DNA of 64,000 nucleotides from Rhodospirillales bacterium (GCA_018648445.1 JABGRG010000002.1:30767-94766); one strand, 5' to 3'; shown: positions 36,626 through 46,229, numbered from the stretch's first letter. Program-made: numbers and translations. The notes: generated by a model not told the origin, from the sequence alone.

Positions 36626-37312
36626 TTGAGCGAAGAAGATGGCGGAATAGCCGATCCGGTCGAAGAGGCCTTGGCCATGACCGATGAAGGTGAACGCGAT
36701 GCGGTTCGCGAGCATCTTGCTCGCGAGGTTATGCGTCTGCGCGAGGAGGTCGAGGAAAAGAACGCCGAGATCTGGTCCCTCAACCGGGAACTGGGCGCGC
36801 TTGAGCAATTTGCGAGTGACGAAGGATTGCACGCAGTTTCTCTGGTTTCCCGGATTTCCGAATTGGCCGTGGCCGTCCTGCGCCGTGTGGGTCTGGTCAA
36901 AAAGGCCCCGCCGCAAGGCGATGACGACGATGGGTCCAGCGGCGGGGTGTTTGATGGGTACATGCACCGCGATCCCCTGATACCCTTCGGGCAGCTAAAC
37001 GCGGGCAAGAAGATCATCGCCGTGACCGCGTTCGAATTGTCGCGCGATGACATGAAAAAGGTTTTGGGAACGGTCGAACGCTATTGCGCTAAGCGTGATG
37101 CAGCTCCCGTTTTTCTCACCGATTCCGTCTGGTCCGAGGATTTCCGCGAGGCAGGTTTCGCCTTCGAGTATTTTCCGTCAGTTATCGTTCGCGATGAATT
37201 TGCCGATGGTCTTGACTGGCCCCTCTACCTGAAACGCCGGATCAGGCTGTTCCGCCGCAAATGGGACCCCGCCGGGTTTATATCGTTCGGAACGCAAGTT
37301 TCGGTGGATTAA
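36626..37312 (+). CDS. coiled-coil protein of unknown function beside the glycosyltransferase
   Basis: 228 residues from TTG 36626 (GGAGGCGAGG upstream). Acidic N-terminus, a heptad-like segment at about 25-65 (REHLAREVMRLREEVEEKNAEIWSLNRELG), a short acidic Gly/Ser linker (DDDDGSSGG) and a C-terminal domain of about 100 residues (KKIIAVTAFELSRDDMKKVLGTVERYC ... FPSVIVRDEF) ending with basic residues. No signal or membrane segment. I do not recognise the family with confidence. Such proteins occur next to large glycosyltransferases, and a helper or polymer-length role is speculation. Confidence 0.65.
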   Translation: MSEEDGGIADPVEEALAMTDEGERDAVREHLAREVMRLREEVEEKNAEIWSLNRELGALEQFASDEGLHAVSLVSRISELAVAVLRRVGLVKKAPPQGDDDDGSSGGVFDGYMHRDPLIPFGQLNAGKKIIAVTAFELSRDDMKKVLGTVERYCAKRDAAPVFLTDSVWSEDFREAGFAFEYFPSVIVRDEFADGLDWPLYLKRRIRLFRRKWDPAGFISFGTQVSVD

Positions 37313-37335
37313 GGTGGCATTGCGCCGGGGCTGGT

Positions 37336-38109
37336 TTATTTCGTGCCGCAAACGTGTAATTCGGTCTGGTTTTTTTTGAGGATCGATAGGATCGATTTCG
37401 GCGGCGCTTCATCCGTGAACAGAGCCGAAACTTCCGCCATGTCACCTTGGCGAACGACGGCGGTTCGATCAAACTTGGTGTGATCGACCGCCAGCAGAAC
37501 CTTTCGCGCGTTTCGAACCATCGCTTGCGCCGTCGAAACCTCATCGGCATAGAAATCGAGCAGGGTGCCGTCAGCCTCTATGGCGCCAACGCTGATGATG
37601 GCAAAATCGACCCGGTACTGCTCAATCGTTTCGATTGCCGCCGCCCCCACGATGCCGCCGTTATGTGGGCGAATGGAGCCGCCTGCCAACGAGACCGAAA
37701 AATCGGCCTCCGAGTGCAGGGCAACGGCGGCATGAAGGTTGTTGGTAATGATCCTGAGCCCTTTGCGTCTTAACAGAGCGCGGGCAGCCATTTCCATGGT
37801 GGTTCCGATGGTCATGAAAACCGACGCGCCATCCGGGACAAAGTCGGCAATCGCGTTGGCGATGGCTTCCTTTTCATTCAGTTGCGCAATTCGCCTGGCC
37901 GCAAAATCCGTATTTACGATGCTGGACGGAAGGCCCGCGCCTCCGTGGTGGCGAACGAGATGCCCTGCGTTGCAAAGGGTTTTGATGTCGCGGCGAATCG
38001 TCTGTGAGGTAACGGCGAAATCAACGGCCAGTGCCTCAACCGTGACAAAGCCGCGCCGACGCACCATTTCAAAAATCGCATCCCGCCGTTCGCGGCCCTT
38101 TGTGGACAT
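37336..38109 (-). CDS. DeoR/GlpR-family transcriptional repressor
   Basis: 257 residues. N-terminal DeoR helix-turn-helix (RRDAIFEMVRRRGFVTVEALA, TSQTIRRDIKTLCNAGHLVRHHGGA) and C-terminal sugar-phosphate sensor domain (GTTMEMAARALL, ITNNLHAAVAL, GGSIRPHNGGIVG, LLAVDHTKFDRTA). Closely similar to the second regulator at 43667. Divergent from ugpQ, so it probably controls itself and ugpQ through the repeats at 38130-38154. In GlpR proteins the effector is glycerol-3-phosphate. The gene could be named glpR, but there are two candidates here. Confidence 0.88.
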   Translation of the reverse strand: MSTKGRERRDAIFEMVRRRGFVTVEALAVDFAVTSQTIRRDIKTLCNAGHLVRHHGGAGLPSSIVNTDFAARRIAQLNEKEAIANAIADFVPDGASVFMTIGTTMEMAARALLRRKGLRIITNNLHAAVALHSEADFSVSLAGGSIRPHNGGIVGAAAIETIEQYRVDFAIISVGAIEADGTLLDFYADEVSTAQAMVRNARKVLLAVDHTKFDRTAVVRQGDMAEVSALFTDEAPPKSILSILKKNQTELHVCGTK

Positions 38110-38129
38110 TCACCCGAAACCTTATTTGC

Positions 38130-38154
38130 CAATCAACAACCCCAATCAACAACC
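38130..38154. promoter_or_regulatory. 12-bp direct repeat in the regulator/ugpQ intergenic region
   Basis: Two exact copies of CAATCAACAACC at 38130-38141 and 38143-38154, with a related CAATCAATTGTTA at 38163-38175. They lie 21-45 bases upstream of the DeoR-type regulator, at its likely promoter, and could be its binding sites. The motif differs from the TTTTCG-type operators near glpK. Confidence 0.5.
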
Positions 38155-38290
38155 GGGGAGCGCAATCAATTGTTATTCCTCGATTGTGTGAAGCCTACAT
38201 CCGTCGCGCGGGTTCGTCAAAGCAACGCTTGGCATTGATGTCGCCAACAGTCTATCGTCGGGTGATTAGCACACCGTGAGGGAGTGTCTC

Positions 38291-39031
38291 ATGCCAACAG
38301 TCGGGGTAGATGTCCCCAGGATAATTGCCCACCGCGGAGCCAGCGGTCATGCGCCGGAAAACACCAATGCGGCTTTTCGCAAGGCAGCCGAACTGGGCGC
38401 GACGTGGGTCGAATTCGACGCCAAACTAACCCGCGACAATCACGCCATCCTGATGCATGACGACGAACTTGACCGAACCACCAACGGCGCAGGCAAAGTC
38501 GCCGAGACAGATTGGGCGGATATTTCGGGTCTGGATGCCGGAAGCTGGTATGCGGGCGAGTTCGCGGGCGAACCCGTGCCGACCCTTTCGTCGACCATCG
38601 GGGTTTTGGCTGAACTGGGGCTGGGCGCGAATGTCGAAATAAAACCCTGTCCGGGCCGCGAGGCGGAAACCGGGCATATGGTGGCCGCCCAGTTGGTGGA
38701 GGAATGGCCCGCATCCCTTCCCGTTCCGCTGATTTCCAGTTTCAGCGCCGATAGCCTGGTGGCGGCCCGGGATGTCGCGCCGCAAATTCCCCGCGCCTTT
38801 TTGGCCCGGCGAATTAAGCTGGACTGGAACGAACAACTATCTGCCCTGAAATGCAACGCCCTGCACACGAACCATAAGTACATAAACGCCGTTGAATTGG
38901 GGCAGCTGCGCGCCGCCGGATACGCCGTTCGGGTTTACACCGTGAACGATGTGGCGCGCGCGCGCGAACTTTTCGAATGGGGGGTGGACGGCATTATCAC
39001 CGACTATCCCGACCGCATGGCCGCCATATAG
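38291..39031 (+). CDS. ugpQ: cytoplasmic glycerophosphodiester phosphodiesterase
   Basis: 246 residues from ATG 38291, with GAGGGAG at 38277-38284; an in-frame GTG at 38276 is less likely. GDPD family signatures are IIAHRGASGHAPENT, the metal ligands in WVEFDAKLTRDNHAILMHDDELDRTTNG, NVEIKPC and the C-terminal VYTVNDVARARELFEWGVDGIITDYPD. No signal peptide, so it acts inside the cell, as UgpQ does, cutting glycerophosphodiesters delivered by the Ugp importer to G3P and an alcohol. Its 3' end overlaps the convergent glpD gene by 28 bases. Confidence 0.92.
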   Translation: MPTVGVDVPRIIAHRGASGHAPENTNAAFRKAAELGATWVEFDAKLTRDNHAILMHDDELDRTTNGAGKVAETDWADISGLDAGSWYAGEFAGEPVPTLSSTIGVLAELGLGANVEIKPCPGREAETGHMVAAQLVEEWPASLPVPLISSFSADSLVAARDVAPQIPRAFLARRIKLDWNEQLSALKCNALHTNHKYINAVELGQLRAAGYAVRVYTVNDVARARELFEWGVDGIITDYPDRMAAI

Positions 39032-40512
39032 TCGCCCAAGTCGGATTTCGCCGCATCGTCCATATGCAGCCCGCATTTGGTTCGCCGCCACAAAACGTCT
39101 TCGGGCGTGGTCGCCCATTCGTGTTCTGCTAGGAAATCGACCTCGCGGGCGAACAGGCCCGCGCCGAAATCCCGACCCAGATCGTTTGCGGTTTTCGCAT
39201 CACCCAGTACGTCATATGTGCGTGTACCGTGCCGCCGGGCCAGCCTAAACAGGAAATCTGCGTCCAGTTTCGGATAGGCGGTTTCAAGATCGGAAACCAA
39301 GTGATCGAAACTGGCGCCGGGAACGTCGCCGCCGGGCAGCGGGGCCGACCAGGTCCAAGGGTTGCCCATGTTCGGGAAGAACCGGCGGATCTTGTCCATC
39401 ACCTGTTCGGCCAGAGAGCGATAGGTCGTCAGCTTGCCGCCAAAAACGGAAAGAATGGGCGCGTCATCGACACTTCCGTCGAGTTCGAGAACGTATTCGC
39501 GGGTCACGGCAGACGGATTGTCGGACGCGTCGTCGAACAGTGGACGGACGCCTGAATAGGACCAGACGATATCCTCCGGCGAAATGCTTTTCTTGAAATA
39601 CCGGTTGACGCATTTGCACAGGTAGTCAGCTTCCGACCCATCCATGGAGACGTTTGCCGGGTCTGCATCGAAACCGATATCCGTGGTGCCGATCAGCGAA
39701 AATTCACCTTCATAAGGAATAACGAAAATGATCCGGCGATCCGGGTTTTGCAGAATGTAGGCCTGATCGTCTTCGTATAGGCGTGGGACCACAATGTGGC
39801 TTCCCTTGACCAACCGGACTCCCGACGTGCTATGCGAGACAATGACGTTGTCCAAAACATCACGAACCCACGGCCCTCCGGCGTTAATCAAAAGCCGTGC
39901 GTGAACCGTTTCTTCGTCGCCGGTTTGCGAATTCTCCAGACGTACCCGCCAGCGCCCAAAGGCCCGTTTGGCATGAACGACGCGGGTGTGGGTGCTGATG
40001 CGTGCGCCGTTCTGTTGGGCGCTTAGAGCATTCAGGACAACCAGCCGCGCATCATCGGCCCAACAGTCCGAGTATTCGAACCCGCGCCGGTTCTCGGGCT
40101 TTAGCGGTTGTCCGGCGGGGTGGCGGGACAAATCAAGCCCAAGGGAATCGGGAAGTTGCTGATTGCGACCCATGTAGTCGTAGATCAAAAGCCCGGTGCG
40201 GATCAGCCAGGCCGGGCGCGCCGTATGCTGGTGCGGCAGCACGAAGCGCATGGGCCGAATGATGTGGGGCGCCTTGGCCAGCAAGACCTCGCGTTCCAGC
40301 AGAGCCTCGCGAACCAGACGGAACTCACCGTATTCAAGATAGCGCAGGCCGCCGTGGATCAGCTTGCTGCTGGCCGACGACGTTGCGCTGGCCAGGTCGT
40401 TTTGCTCGCAAAGGATGACCGAGAGACCGCGTCCGGCGGCGTCACAGGCGATACCCGCTCCGTTAATGCCGCCGCCGATGACAAGGATGTCAAAGATGTG
40501 AGGTTGAGCCAT
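39004..40512 (-). CDS. glpD: aerobic glycerol-3-phosphate dehydrogenase
   Basis: 502 residues from ATG 40512 (AGAAAG upstream); the open frame extends to 40563 but would overlap the divergent gene. FAD-binding site VIGGGINGAGIACDAAGRGL, then NDLASATSSASSKLIHGGLRYLEYGEFRLV, and the ARLLINAGGPWV segment are typical GlpD signatures; length matches E. coli GlpD (501). The enzyme oxidises G3P to dihydroxyacetone phosphate and passes electrons to the quinone pool at the membrane surface. Divergent from the GlpA-like unit, sharing a control region with a GlpR-type half-site pair. Confidence 0.95.
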   Translation of the reverse strand: MAQPHIFDILVIGGGINGAGIACDAAGRGLSVILCEQNDLASATSSASSKLIHGGLRYLEYGEFRLVREALLEREVLLAKAPHIIRPMRFVLPHQHTARPAWLIRTGLLIYDYMGRNQQLPDSLGLDLSRHPAGQPLKPENRRGFEYSDCWADDARLVVLNALSAQQNGARISTHTRVVHAKRAFGRWRVRLENSQTGDEETVHARLLINAGGPWVRDVLDNVIVSHSTSGVRLVKGSHIVVPRLYEDDQAYILQNPDRRIIFVIPYEGEFSLIGTTDIGFDADPANVSMDGSEADYLCKCVNRYFKKSISPEDIVWSYSGVRPLFDDASDNPSAVTREYVLELDGSVDDAPILSVFGGKLTTYRSLAEQVMDKIRRFFPNMGNPWTWSAPLPGGDVPGASFDHLVSDLETAYPKLDADFLFRLARRHGTRTYDVLGDAKTANDLGRDFGAGLFAREVDFLAEHEWATTPEDVLWRRTKCGLHMDDAAKSDLGDYMAAMRSG

Positions 40513-40526
40513 ATAACTTTCTAGCG

Positions 40527-40542
40527 TTTTCGTTTTAGAAAA
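40527..40542. promoter_or_regulatory. putative GlpR-type operator between glpD and the GlpA-like operon
   Basis: TTTTCGTTTTAGAAAA at 40527-40542 is a degenerate version of the TTTTCG-n4-CGAAAA palindrome upstream of glpK. A direct copy of CGTTTTCG occurs at 40525-40532 and 40551-40558. It lies in the 66-base region between the two divergent starts and would allow shared control. Confidence 0.55.
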
Positions 40543-40578
40543 TATATGATCGTTTTCGCACATTTCCAGGCGGACTTA

Positions 40579-42015
40579 ATGCAATACGACGTATCAATTA
40601 TCGGGGGAGGGGTCATTGGCTGCGCCATTGCGCGCGAACTGGCCCGTTTTCGCCTGCGCGTAATCCTTCTTGAAAAGGAATGCGAAGTTGGATTCGGCAC
40701 CAGCAAATCCAACAGTGGCATCATTCACGCAGGCCACCACAGTTCGACCGGTATGCTCAAGGGAAACCTTGAGTGGGTGGGCAACCAAAAATGGGATACC
40801 CTGTGCGAACAGCTTGGCTTCGGGTTCGAGCGCATTGGCGAATTGACGATTGCCTTTACCGAGGACCAACGCAAAACCCTGAGCCATCTTTTGAAGCAGG
40901 GTGGTGAAAAGGGCGTTCCGGGCCTGGAGATATGGGAGCCCGAACGAATTCGTGCCGAAGAGCCGGCGCTTACCCATGATATTCTGGCCGCACTTTATGC
41001 GCCGACGGCGGGTGTTGTTAATCCCTACGAAGCCTGCTTTGCCCTGATTGAAAGCGCGCGCCAAAACGGTGTCGAAATAGCCGTCGATTTTCCGGTCGAA
41101 AGCCTCTCGCGCGATGATGACGGATGGATTGTGCGCGGTCCTAATCGCGAGATCGCTTCGCGCTTCGTCATCAATGCCGCCGGGATTTTCGCCGACAGGG
41201 TGGCCGAGATGGCCGGGGTCGGAACTTTTCGCATTCATCCGCGCAAGGGCGAGGAATACCTGCTGGACAAGCGCCTCAAGGGCTTGGTCAAGAAAATCAT
41301 TTTCCCGGTGCCGACGCCGACTTCCAAGGGCATATTGGTCATCCCCACATTCGACGGGACGCTGATGGTCGGACCGACCGCGGTTGAAACCGAGGACCGG
41401 GAAGATATCACCACATCTCTGGCCGGATCGGACGAAGTGTTCGCCAGTGTCCAGAACGTGGTTCCCGGCATCAGCGAACGCGACTGCATCGCCGAATTCG
41501 CAGGACTTCGCGCAGTCGCCGACGGGGATGATTTCATTATCGGGACGACGCCAGCCAGAGGCTTTATTAACGTTGCCGGAATTCAGTCGCCGGGACTGAC
41601 GGCCGCCCCCGCCATTGCCGAGATGGTGGCGGATATCCTGGCCGACGAAGGCCTGCGTCTGGACGAGGACGATCAATTCGATCCGGCGATACCGCTTCCC
41701 GTTCGCTTCGCCACGCTGCCTGTCCAGGAACAGATCAGGCTGGCCAGGGAAGACAAGCGCTACGGCCATATCGTCTGCCGTTGCGAGCATGTCAGCGAAA
41801 AGGAAACGGTCGATTCCATTCATCGCGGCGCCCATACGCTGGACGGCATCAAGTTTCGCACCCGGGCCGGAATGGGGCGCTGTCAGGGCGGATTTTGCAC
41901 TTGGCGCTGCATGGAGCTTCTGGCTCAGGAACTGGACGTGCCGATCACCGATATCACCAAACGCGGCGGCGGATCGTGGGTGGCGATCCCGCGCGAGGAC
42001 GGAGGTGGGTCGTGA
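40579..42015 (+). CDS. GlpA-like FAD-dependent glycerol-3-phosphate oxidoreductase with C-terminal [2Fe-2S] domain
   Basis: 478 residues from ATG 40579 (AGGCGGA upstream). N-terminal FAD site [20 protein letters not shown] and DAO-type substrate domain ([44 protein letters not shown]). The C-terminal about 80 residues carry a BFD-like cluster site, CRCEHV ... GRCQGGFC, giving four cysteines. This matches the first gene of the three-gene GlpA-like/oxidoreductase/DUF1667 unit found in Firmicutes and Thermotoga next to glpK. It overlaps the next gene (GTGA). Expected to oxidise G3P and hand electrons to the NAD/FAD partner. Confidence 0.87.
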   Translation: MQYDVSIIGGGVIGCAIARELARFRLRVILLEKECEVGFGTSKSNSGIIHAGHHSSTGMLKGNLEWVGNQKWDTLCEQLGFGFERIGELTIAFTEDQRKTLSHLLKQGGEKGVPGLEIWEPERIRAEEPALTHDILAALYAPTAGVVNPYEACFALIESARQNGVEIAVDFPVESLSRDDDGWIVRGPNREIASRFVINAAGIFADRVAEMAGVGTFRIHPRKGEEYLLDKRLKGLVKKIIFPVPTPTSKGILVIPTFDGTLMVGPTAVETEDREDITTSLAGSDEVFASVQNVVPGISERDCIAEFAGLRAVADGDDFIIGTTPARGFINVAGIQSPGLTAAPAIAEMVADILADEGLRLDEDDQFDPAIPLPVRFATLPVQEQIRLAREDKRYGHIVCRCEHVSEKETVDSIHRGAHTLDGIKFRTRAGMGRCQGGFCTWRCMELLAQELDVPITDITKRGGGSWVAIPREDGGGS

Positions 42016-43277
42016 TTACGCGCAAGCGCAAACATATCGAGCCGCTTTATGACGTGGTCATCGCAGGTGGCGGTCCGGCGGGACTGGCCGCAGCCTTGGG
42101 TGCGCGTGAAAAGGGGGCCGAGAAAATCCTCATTGTGGATCGCGAGGCGGAAGCCGGAGGCATTCTTTGGCAGTGTATCCACTCGGGCTTCGGGCTGCAT
42201 CATTTCAAGGAGGAACTGACCGGCCCCGAATACGCCCAGCGTTACCTTGAACAGGTGTTGGAGAAGGATATCCATGTTCTGACCGACACCTTCGTTGCCG
42301 ATATTGATCGCGATAAACGCCTGAAATTGATGACCGGGCAGGACGGAATCCAGGTGATCGAGGCCAAGTCCATGATCATGGCCATGGGTGCGCGCGAACG
42401 GACGCGCGGTGCCATCCGAATTCCGGGGGGGCGTCCCGCAGGCGTCATGACGGCCGGGCTGGCCCAAAAGCTGGTCAACATGCACGGGCTTTTACCGGGG
42501 CGCAAAGTGGCCATTCTGGGGTCCGGCGATATCGGTCTGATCATGGCGCGGCGTCTTACCCTGGAAGGGGTCGAGGTGATGGGTGTTTTCGAGATAATGC
42601 CCCACGCCAACGGGCTTAGCCGCAATGTCGTTCAATGCCTACACGACTTCGATATCCCGCTTCATCTATCAACCACGGTGGCCCAGATTCATGGGCGCGA
42701 TCGGGTCGAGATGGTAAGCGTGGCCCCCGTCGATGAAAACTTCCAGCCGATCCGCGAAAAGGCGTGGGATGTGGAATGCGACACCTTGTTGCTGTCCATC
42801 GGTCTGATCCCCGAGAACGAACTTTCGCGGCAATTGAATTTGCGAATGGACCCGGTGACCGGTGGCCCCATCGTCACCAGCGGCATGGAAACGTCCATGG
42901 ACGGGGTGTTCGCGGGCGGCAATGTGGTTCATATCCACGATCTGGTGGATTTTGTCAGTCAGGAATCGTTGCTGGCCGGTCGCGGTGCTGGCGAATACGT
43001 CACCGGCGATCATCCTCCGGTTGATAACATCCGATTGTCGCCGGGCGAAAACGTGGCTTATTGCGTGCCTCACACCATATCCACCGACCGACCGCATACG
43101 GTTTATTTCCGTGTGCGCAAACCGCTGGAGAAATGCTCGATCCGCTTCGGCGACGTGTTGGAAAAAAAGCTGTCCTACGTGTTCCCCGCCGAAATGGTGA
43201 CGCTCAAGGTTCAACCCAAGTTTTTGCAAAAATTCCACGGTGACGCGTTAAGCGTCGACGTGGTTCCCCGCGATTAA
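42012..43277 (+). CDS. FAD/NAD(P)-dependent oxidoreductase of the GlpA-like unit
   Basis: 421 residues from GTG 42012, with GGAGGTGG just upstream and overlapping the previous stop. Two dinucleotide-binding sites, [22 protein letters not shown] (FAD) and [17 protein letters not shown] (NAD), plus the [18 protein letters not shown] motif near the FAD. This is a pyridine-nucleotide-disulfide-like fold without the active-site CxxC. In homologous operons it sits between the GlpA-like protein and DUF1667. Probably the electron-transfer subunit. Note the extra about 90 C-terminal residues with a beta-rich tail. Confidence 0.86.
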   Translation: MITRKRKHIEPLYDVVIAGGGPAGLAAALGAREKGAEKILIVDREAEAGGILWQCIHSGFGLHHFKEELTGPEYAQRYLEQVLEKDIHVLTDTFVADIDRDKRLKLMTGQDGIQVIEAKSMIMAMGARERTRGAIRIPGGRPAGVMTAGLAQKLVNMHGLLPGRKVAILGSGDIGLIMARRLTLEGVEVMGVFEIMPHANGLSRNVVQCLHDFDIPLHLSTTVAQIHGRDRVEMVSVAPVDENFQPIREKAWDVECDTLLLSIGLIPENELSRQLNLRMDPVTGGPIVTSGMETSMDGVFAGGNVVHIHDLVDFVSQESLLAGRGAGEYVTGDHPPVDNIRLSPGENVAYCVPHTISTDRPHTVYFRVRKPLEKCSIRFGDVLEKKLSYVFPAEMVTLKVQPKFLQKFHGDALSVDVVPRD

Positions 43278-43291
43278 AGGACGACGGCGAA

Positions 43292-43666
43292 ATGGTTCCG
43301 GAAAATACATCCAACTACCTGTGCATTGGTTGCCCGCTGGGCTGCCGGCTAGAGGTGGAACAGGACGTTAAGACCGACGAAATCGTCGAGGTGCGCGGAT
43401 GGTCGTGCAAAAAGGGAGACCGGTACGGACGACAGGAACATGTTGACCCGCGCCGCATGGTCACCACCACGGTTCGCATCGACGGTGCGGCCTTGGCCCG
43501 CCTGCCGGTCAAAACCAGCGATGAAGTTCCCAAGCAACTGGTTGCGGAAGTTTGCCGTCTTCTTCAAGGCGTGTCGGTCGACGCGCCTGTATCCGTCGGC
43601 GACGTCATCATCGGCGACATTGCAGGCACCGGCGCTGACATCGTCGCCACCCGCGATATGTCGTAA
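43292..43666 (+). CDS. DUF1667 (COG3862) cysteine-pair protein
   Basis: 124 residues. Cysteines in YLCIGCPLGCRLEVE and GWSCKKGDRYGRQE, then RRMVTTTVRIDG and LPVKTSDEVPKQL, are the family pattern. DUF1667 is almost always the third gene after the GlpA-like and oxidoreductase genes, and may bind a metal or Fe-S cluster. Its stop TAA (43664-43666) directly abuts the stop of the convergent regulator gene, with no spacer. Biochemical function unproven. Confidence 0.85.
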   Translation: MVPENTSNYLCIGCPLGCRLEVEQDVKTDEIVEVRGWSCKKGDRYGRQEHVDPRRMVTTTVRIDGAALARLPVKTSDEVPKQLVAEVCRLLQGVSVDAPVSVGDVIIGDIAGTGADIVATRDMS

Positions 43667-44431
43667 TCAGGGTGCCACGAATATCTCGACGCTGTGTTTT
43701 TCCAAAAGGTCGCGGATTGGCGCCGGCGGGGAGCGGTCGGTGAACAGCGCCGAAACCTGATCGATCTGACCCAGCCGGACCATGGCGTTGCGCCCGAATT
43801 TGGTGTGGTCGGCGACCAGGAATACGCGGCGTGAATTCTCGATAATGGCCTGGGCGACCCGGACTTCGCGGTAGTCGAAGTCCAGCAGAATGCCGTCGGA
43901 ATCGATACCGCTGATGCCGATGATGCCCACGTCGACCTTGAACTGCGAAATCAAATCGATGGTGGGTTCGCCAATGATGCCCTTATCGCGGCTGCGCACC
44001 ACCCCGCCCGCGACGATCACCTCGAAATCGGGGTTCGAGCACATGATGCCGGCGACGTTGAGGTTATTGGTGATGATCCGCAAGCCGTTGCGATTTAGGA
44101 GGGCCTTGGCCGCCTCTTCCGTGGTCGTGCCGATATTGATAAATAACGATGCGTGATCCGGAATGTGTTCGGCCAAAATGGTCGCGATTCGGCGCTTTTC
44201 ATCCAGACAAAGGACCTGACGCGTCGAATAGGCGACGTTCTGCACGCTGGACGTTACACCTGCGCCGCCGTGGTGGCGCTCGACCAACCCCATGTCGCTA
44301 AGCTGATTGATGTCGCGGCGCACGGTTTGCGGCGTTACGCCAAAGCGTTGCGATAACGCTTCCACGCTCACGTAACCCTGTCTTTGAACGAGCTCCAGGA
44401 CCTTTTCCTGACGCGGGTTGGGTTTCAGCAT
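43667..44431 (-). CDS. glpR: DeoR/GlpR-family repressor, likely glycerol-3-phosphate regulon repressor
   Basis: 254 residues from ATG 44431, with GGAGGTC upstream; the same frame stays open far upstream through glpK, but that is antisense. HTH (RQEKVLELVQRQGYVSVEALSQRF, TPQTVRRDINQLSDMGLVERHHGGA) and the sugar-phosphate sensor (NIGTTTEEAAKALL, ITNNLNVAGIM, GGVVRSRDKGIIG, LVADHTKFGRNAMV). Divergent from glpK, with two palindromic operators between them. The E. coli homologue is inactivated by G3P. Closely related to the regulator at 37336, with which it shares much of the core. Confidence 0.9.
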   Translation of the reverse strand: MLKPNPRQEKVLELVQRQGYVSVEALSQRFGVTPQTVRRDINQLSDMGLVERHHGGAGVTSSVQNVAYSTRQVLCLDEKRRIATILAEHIPDHASLFINIGTTTEEAAKALLNRNGLRIITNNLNVAGIMCSNPDFEVIVAGGVVRSRDKGIIGEPTIDLISQFKVDVGIIGISGIDSDGILLDFDYREVRVAQAIIENSRRVFLVADHTKFGRNAMVRLGQIDQVSALFTDRSPPAPIRDLLEKHSVEIFVAP

Positions 44432-44481
44432 AAATATCGACCTCCGCGACCTCTCTATCATATTCCCGGCGAGGGTCCAAA

Positions 44482-44519
44482 TTTCGAAAACGAAAACAAT
44501 TGATTTTCGATATCGAAAA
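44482..44519. promoter_or_regulatory. two GlpR-type operators upstream of glpK/glpR
   Basis: TTTCGAAAACGAAA (44482-44495) and the perfect 16-bp palindrome TTTTCGATATCGAAAA (44504-44519), centres about 23 bases apart, in the 171-base region between the divergent genes. The E. coli GlpR box has the same TTCG...CGAA core. The pair suggests cooperative binding and control in both directions. Confidence 0.75.
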
Positions 44520-44602
44520 CAACCTCCTTGACAGAGGAAGGGTTCGCCAACATCATCGATATCCGGCATGCGCAACGCGAAAACCTGGGGAGGTTGTGTG
44601 AC

Positions 44603-46102
44603 GTGACCGACAAAGCCTGCATCCTTGCCATCGATCAGGGAACAACGAGCACACGCGCTATCCTGTTTGATGCCGAGTGTTCCGCGCAGGCTTCCGCGCA
44701 AATCGAATTGCCGCAGATATTTCCCCATGATGGCTGGGTCGAACACGCGCCCGAGGAAATCTGGTCGGCGACTGTTGCCGTCTGCCGCGAGGTAATGACC
44801 GAAAAGGGCATCAGCGCCGCCGAAGTTGCCGCCATCGGCATCACCAATCAGCGCGAAACCGTCGTCATTTGGGACCGCAAGACCGGTCGACCCATCCATA
44901 ACGCAATCGTCTGGCAGGATCGCCGCACGGCTGAATTCTGCCGCGAGTTGAGCGCCGCCGGTCATGAAAACATGGTGCGGCGCAAGACCGGTCTGGTCAT
45001 TGATCCTTATTTTTCCGGCACCAAAATCACGTGGCTGCTTGATAACGTGTCCGGTGCGCGCGAGGCCGCCGAGCGGGGCGATCTTGCCTTTGGCACCATC
45101 GATTGCTTTTTGCTGTGGCGGCTGACCGGCGGCAAGGTTCATGCGACCGACGCCACCAACGCGTCGCGCACCATGGCCTTCAACATCCACACTCAGGACT
45201 GGGATGACGAACTTCTGGACATGCTGCGCATCCCACGCGCGCTTTTTCCCGAAGTGCGCGATAACGCCGCCGACTTCGGGCACACGGAAGCCTCGCTTTT
45301 CGGCGGCGAGATTGCCATCGGCGGCATGGCGGGCGATCAGCATGCGGCGACGGTGGGGCAGGCGTGCTTCGAACCGGGCATGATCAAAAGCACCTACGGC
45401 ACCGGTTGTTTCGCGGTGCTGAACACCGGCGAGAAGGCCGTCGAGTCTAAAAACCGGTTGCTGACGACGCTGGCCTATCGGCTGGACGGAAAGCCGACCT
45501 ATGCCATCGAAGGCAGCATCTTTGTGGCCGGAGCCGCCGTGCAGTGGCTGCGCGACGGATTGCGCGTGATTGCCAGCGCGCCCGATTCCGAGGCCATTGC
45601 GCGAAGCGTCGAGAATTCCGGCGGTGTATATCTGGTTCCGGCCTTCGTCGGTCTTGGTGCGCCCTATTGGGACCCCGACGCGCGCGGTGCAATTTTGGGC
45701 CTGACACGGGATTCCGGTATTCCCCATATCGTGCGCGCAACGTTGGAATCGGTCTGTTATCAGACCCGCGATTTGATGGCTGCCATGCAGGACGACGGTG
45801 CCGCCGAGCCCAAGGCCCTGCGCGTCGACGGCGGCATGGTCGCCAACGATTGGGTTATTCAATACCTGTCGGACATTCTTGGAATTCCGGTGGAACGACC
45901 CACCGTAATCGAAACTACCGCCGTGGGGGCCGCCTTTTTGGCGGGGCTCAATGTCGGACTGTACAGTTCTCTCAGGGATATTTCGGTGCGTTGGCGGCGC
46001 GACCGCCTGTGCGAACCGAATATGAAGGAGGCCGATCGTAATCGGCTTTATGCCGGCTGGCTTGATGCCGTCGGACGTGTACGAAGTCAGACGCAAACCT
46101 GA
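44603..46102 (+). CDS. glpK: glycerol kinase
   Basis: 499 residues from GTG 44603, 9 bases after GGGGAGG, starting [23 protein letters not shown]; the upstream TTG at 44528 would add 25 residues that do not look like GlpK. FGGY kinase signatures are the ATP site [40 protein letters not shown], the [13 protein letters not shown] and STYGTGCF motifs and [18 protein letters not shown]. It matches E. coli GlpK (502). Phosphorylates glycerol to G3P. No glpF glycerol channel gene lies in the window. It precedes ugpB by 127 bases. Confidence 0.95.
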   Translation: MTDKACILAIDQGTTSTRAILFDAECSAQASAQIELPQIFPHDGWVEHAPEEIWSATVAVCREVMTEKGISAAEVAAIGITNQRETVVIWDRKTGRPIHNAIVWQDRRTAEFCRELSAAGHENMVRRKTGLVIDPYFSGTKITWLLDNVSGAREAAERGDLAFGTIDCFLLWRLTGGKVHATDATNASRTMAFNIHTQDWDDELLDMLRIPRALFPEVRDNAADFGHTEASLFGGEIAIGGMAGDQHAATVGQACFEPGMIKSTYGTGCFAVLNTGEKAVESKNRLLTTLAYRLDGKPTYAIEGSIFVAGAAVQWLRDGLRVIASAPDSEAIARSVENSGGVYLVPAFVGLGAPYWDPDARGAILGLTRDSGIPHIVRATLESVCYQTRDLMAAMQDDGAAEPKALRVDGGMVANDWVIQYLSDILGIPVERPTVIETTAVGAAFLAGLNVGLYSSLRDISVRWRRDRLCEPNMKEADRNRLYAGWLDAVGRVRSQTQT

Positions 46103-46229
46103 TTAACGATACAGCCGTCCCAAAACGGAACGAAGGCGGCGAAACTCTGTTTTGAAATGCCCAAAGACTGAATTCCGGATCGAAGGTTCGGTTTCGGGAT
46201 TACGTGTTTACACAGGAATGGAGGAGGCT

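Noticed and set aside
36626..36980. Plus-strand alternative frames around the coiled-coil gene
   Set aside because: The frame starting at TTG 36626 has the ribosome site and the coherent coiled-coil; the other frames are basic, low-information shadows.
40594..41835. Minus-strand open frame of 413 codons opposite the GlpA-like gene
   Set aside because: Antisense to a gene with clear FAD and [2Fe-2S] motifs.
43667..46096. Minus-strand open frame of 809 codons covering glpR and the whole of glpK
   Set aside because: Only the last 254 codons match a DeoR/GlpR protein, with a good ribosome site at 44431. The rest is antisense to an intact glpK and has no protein-like features.
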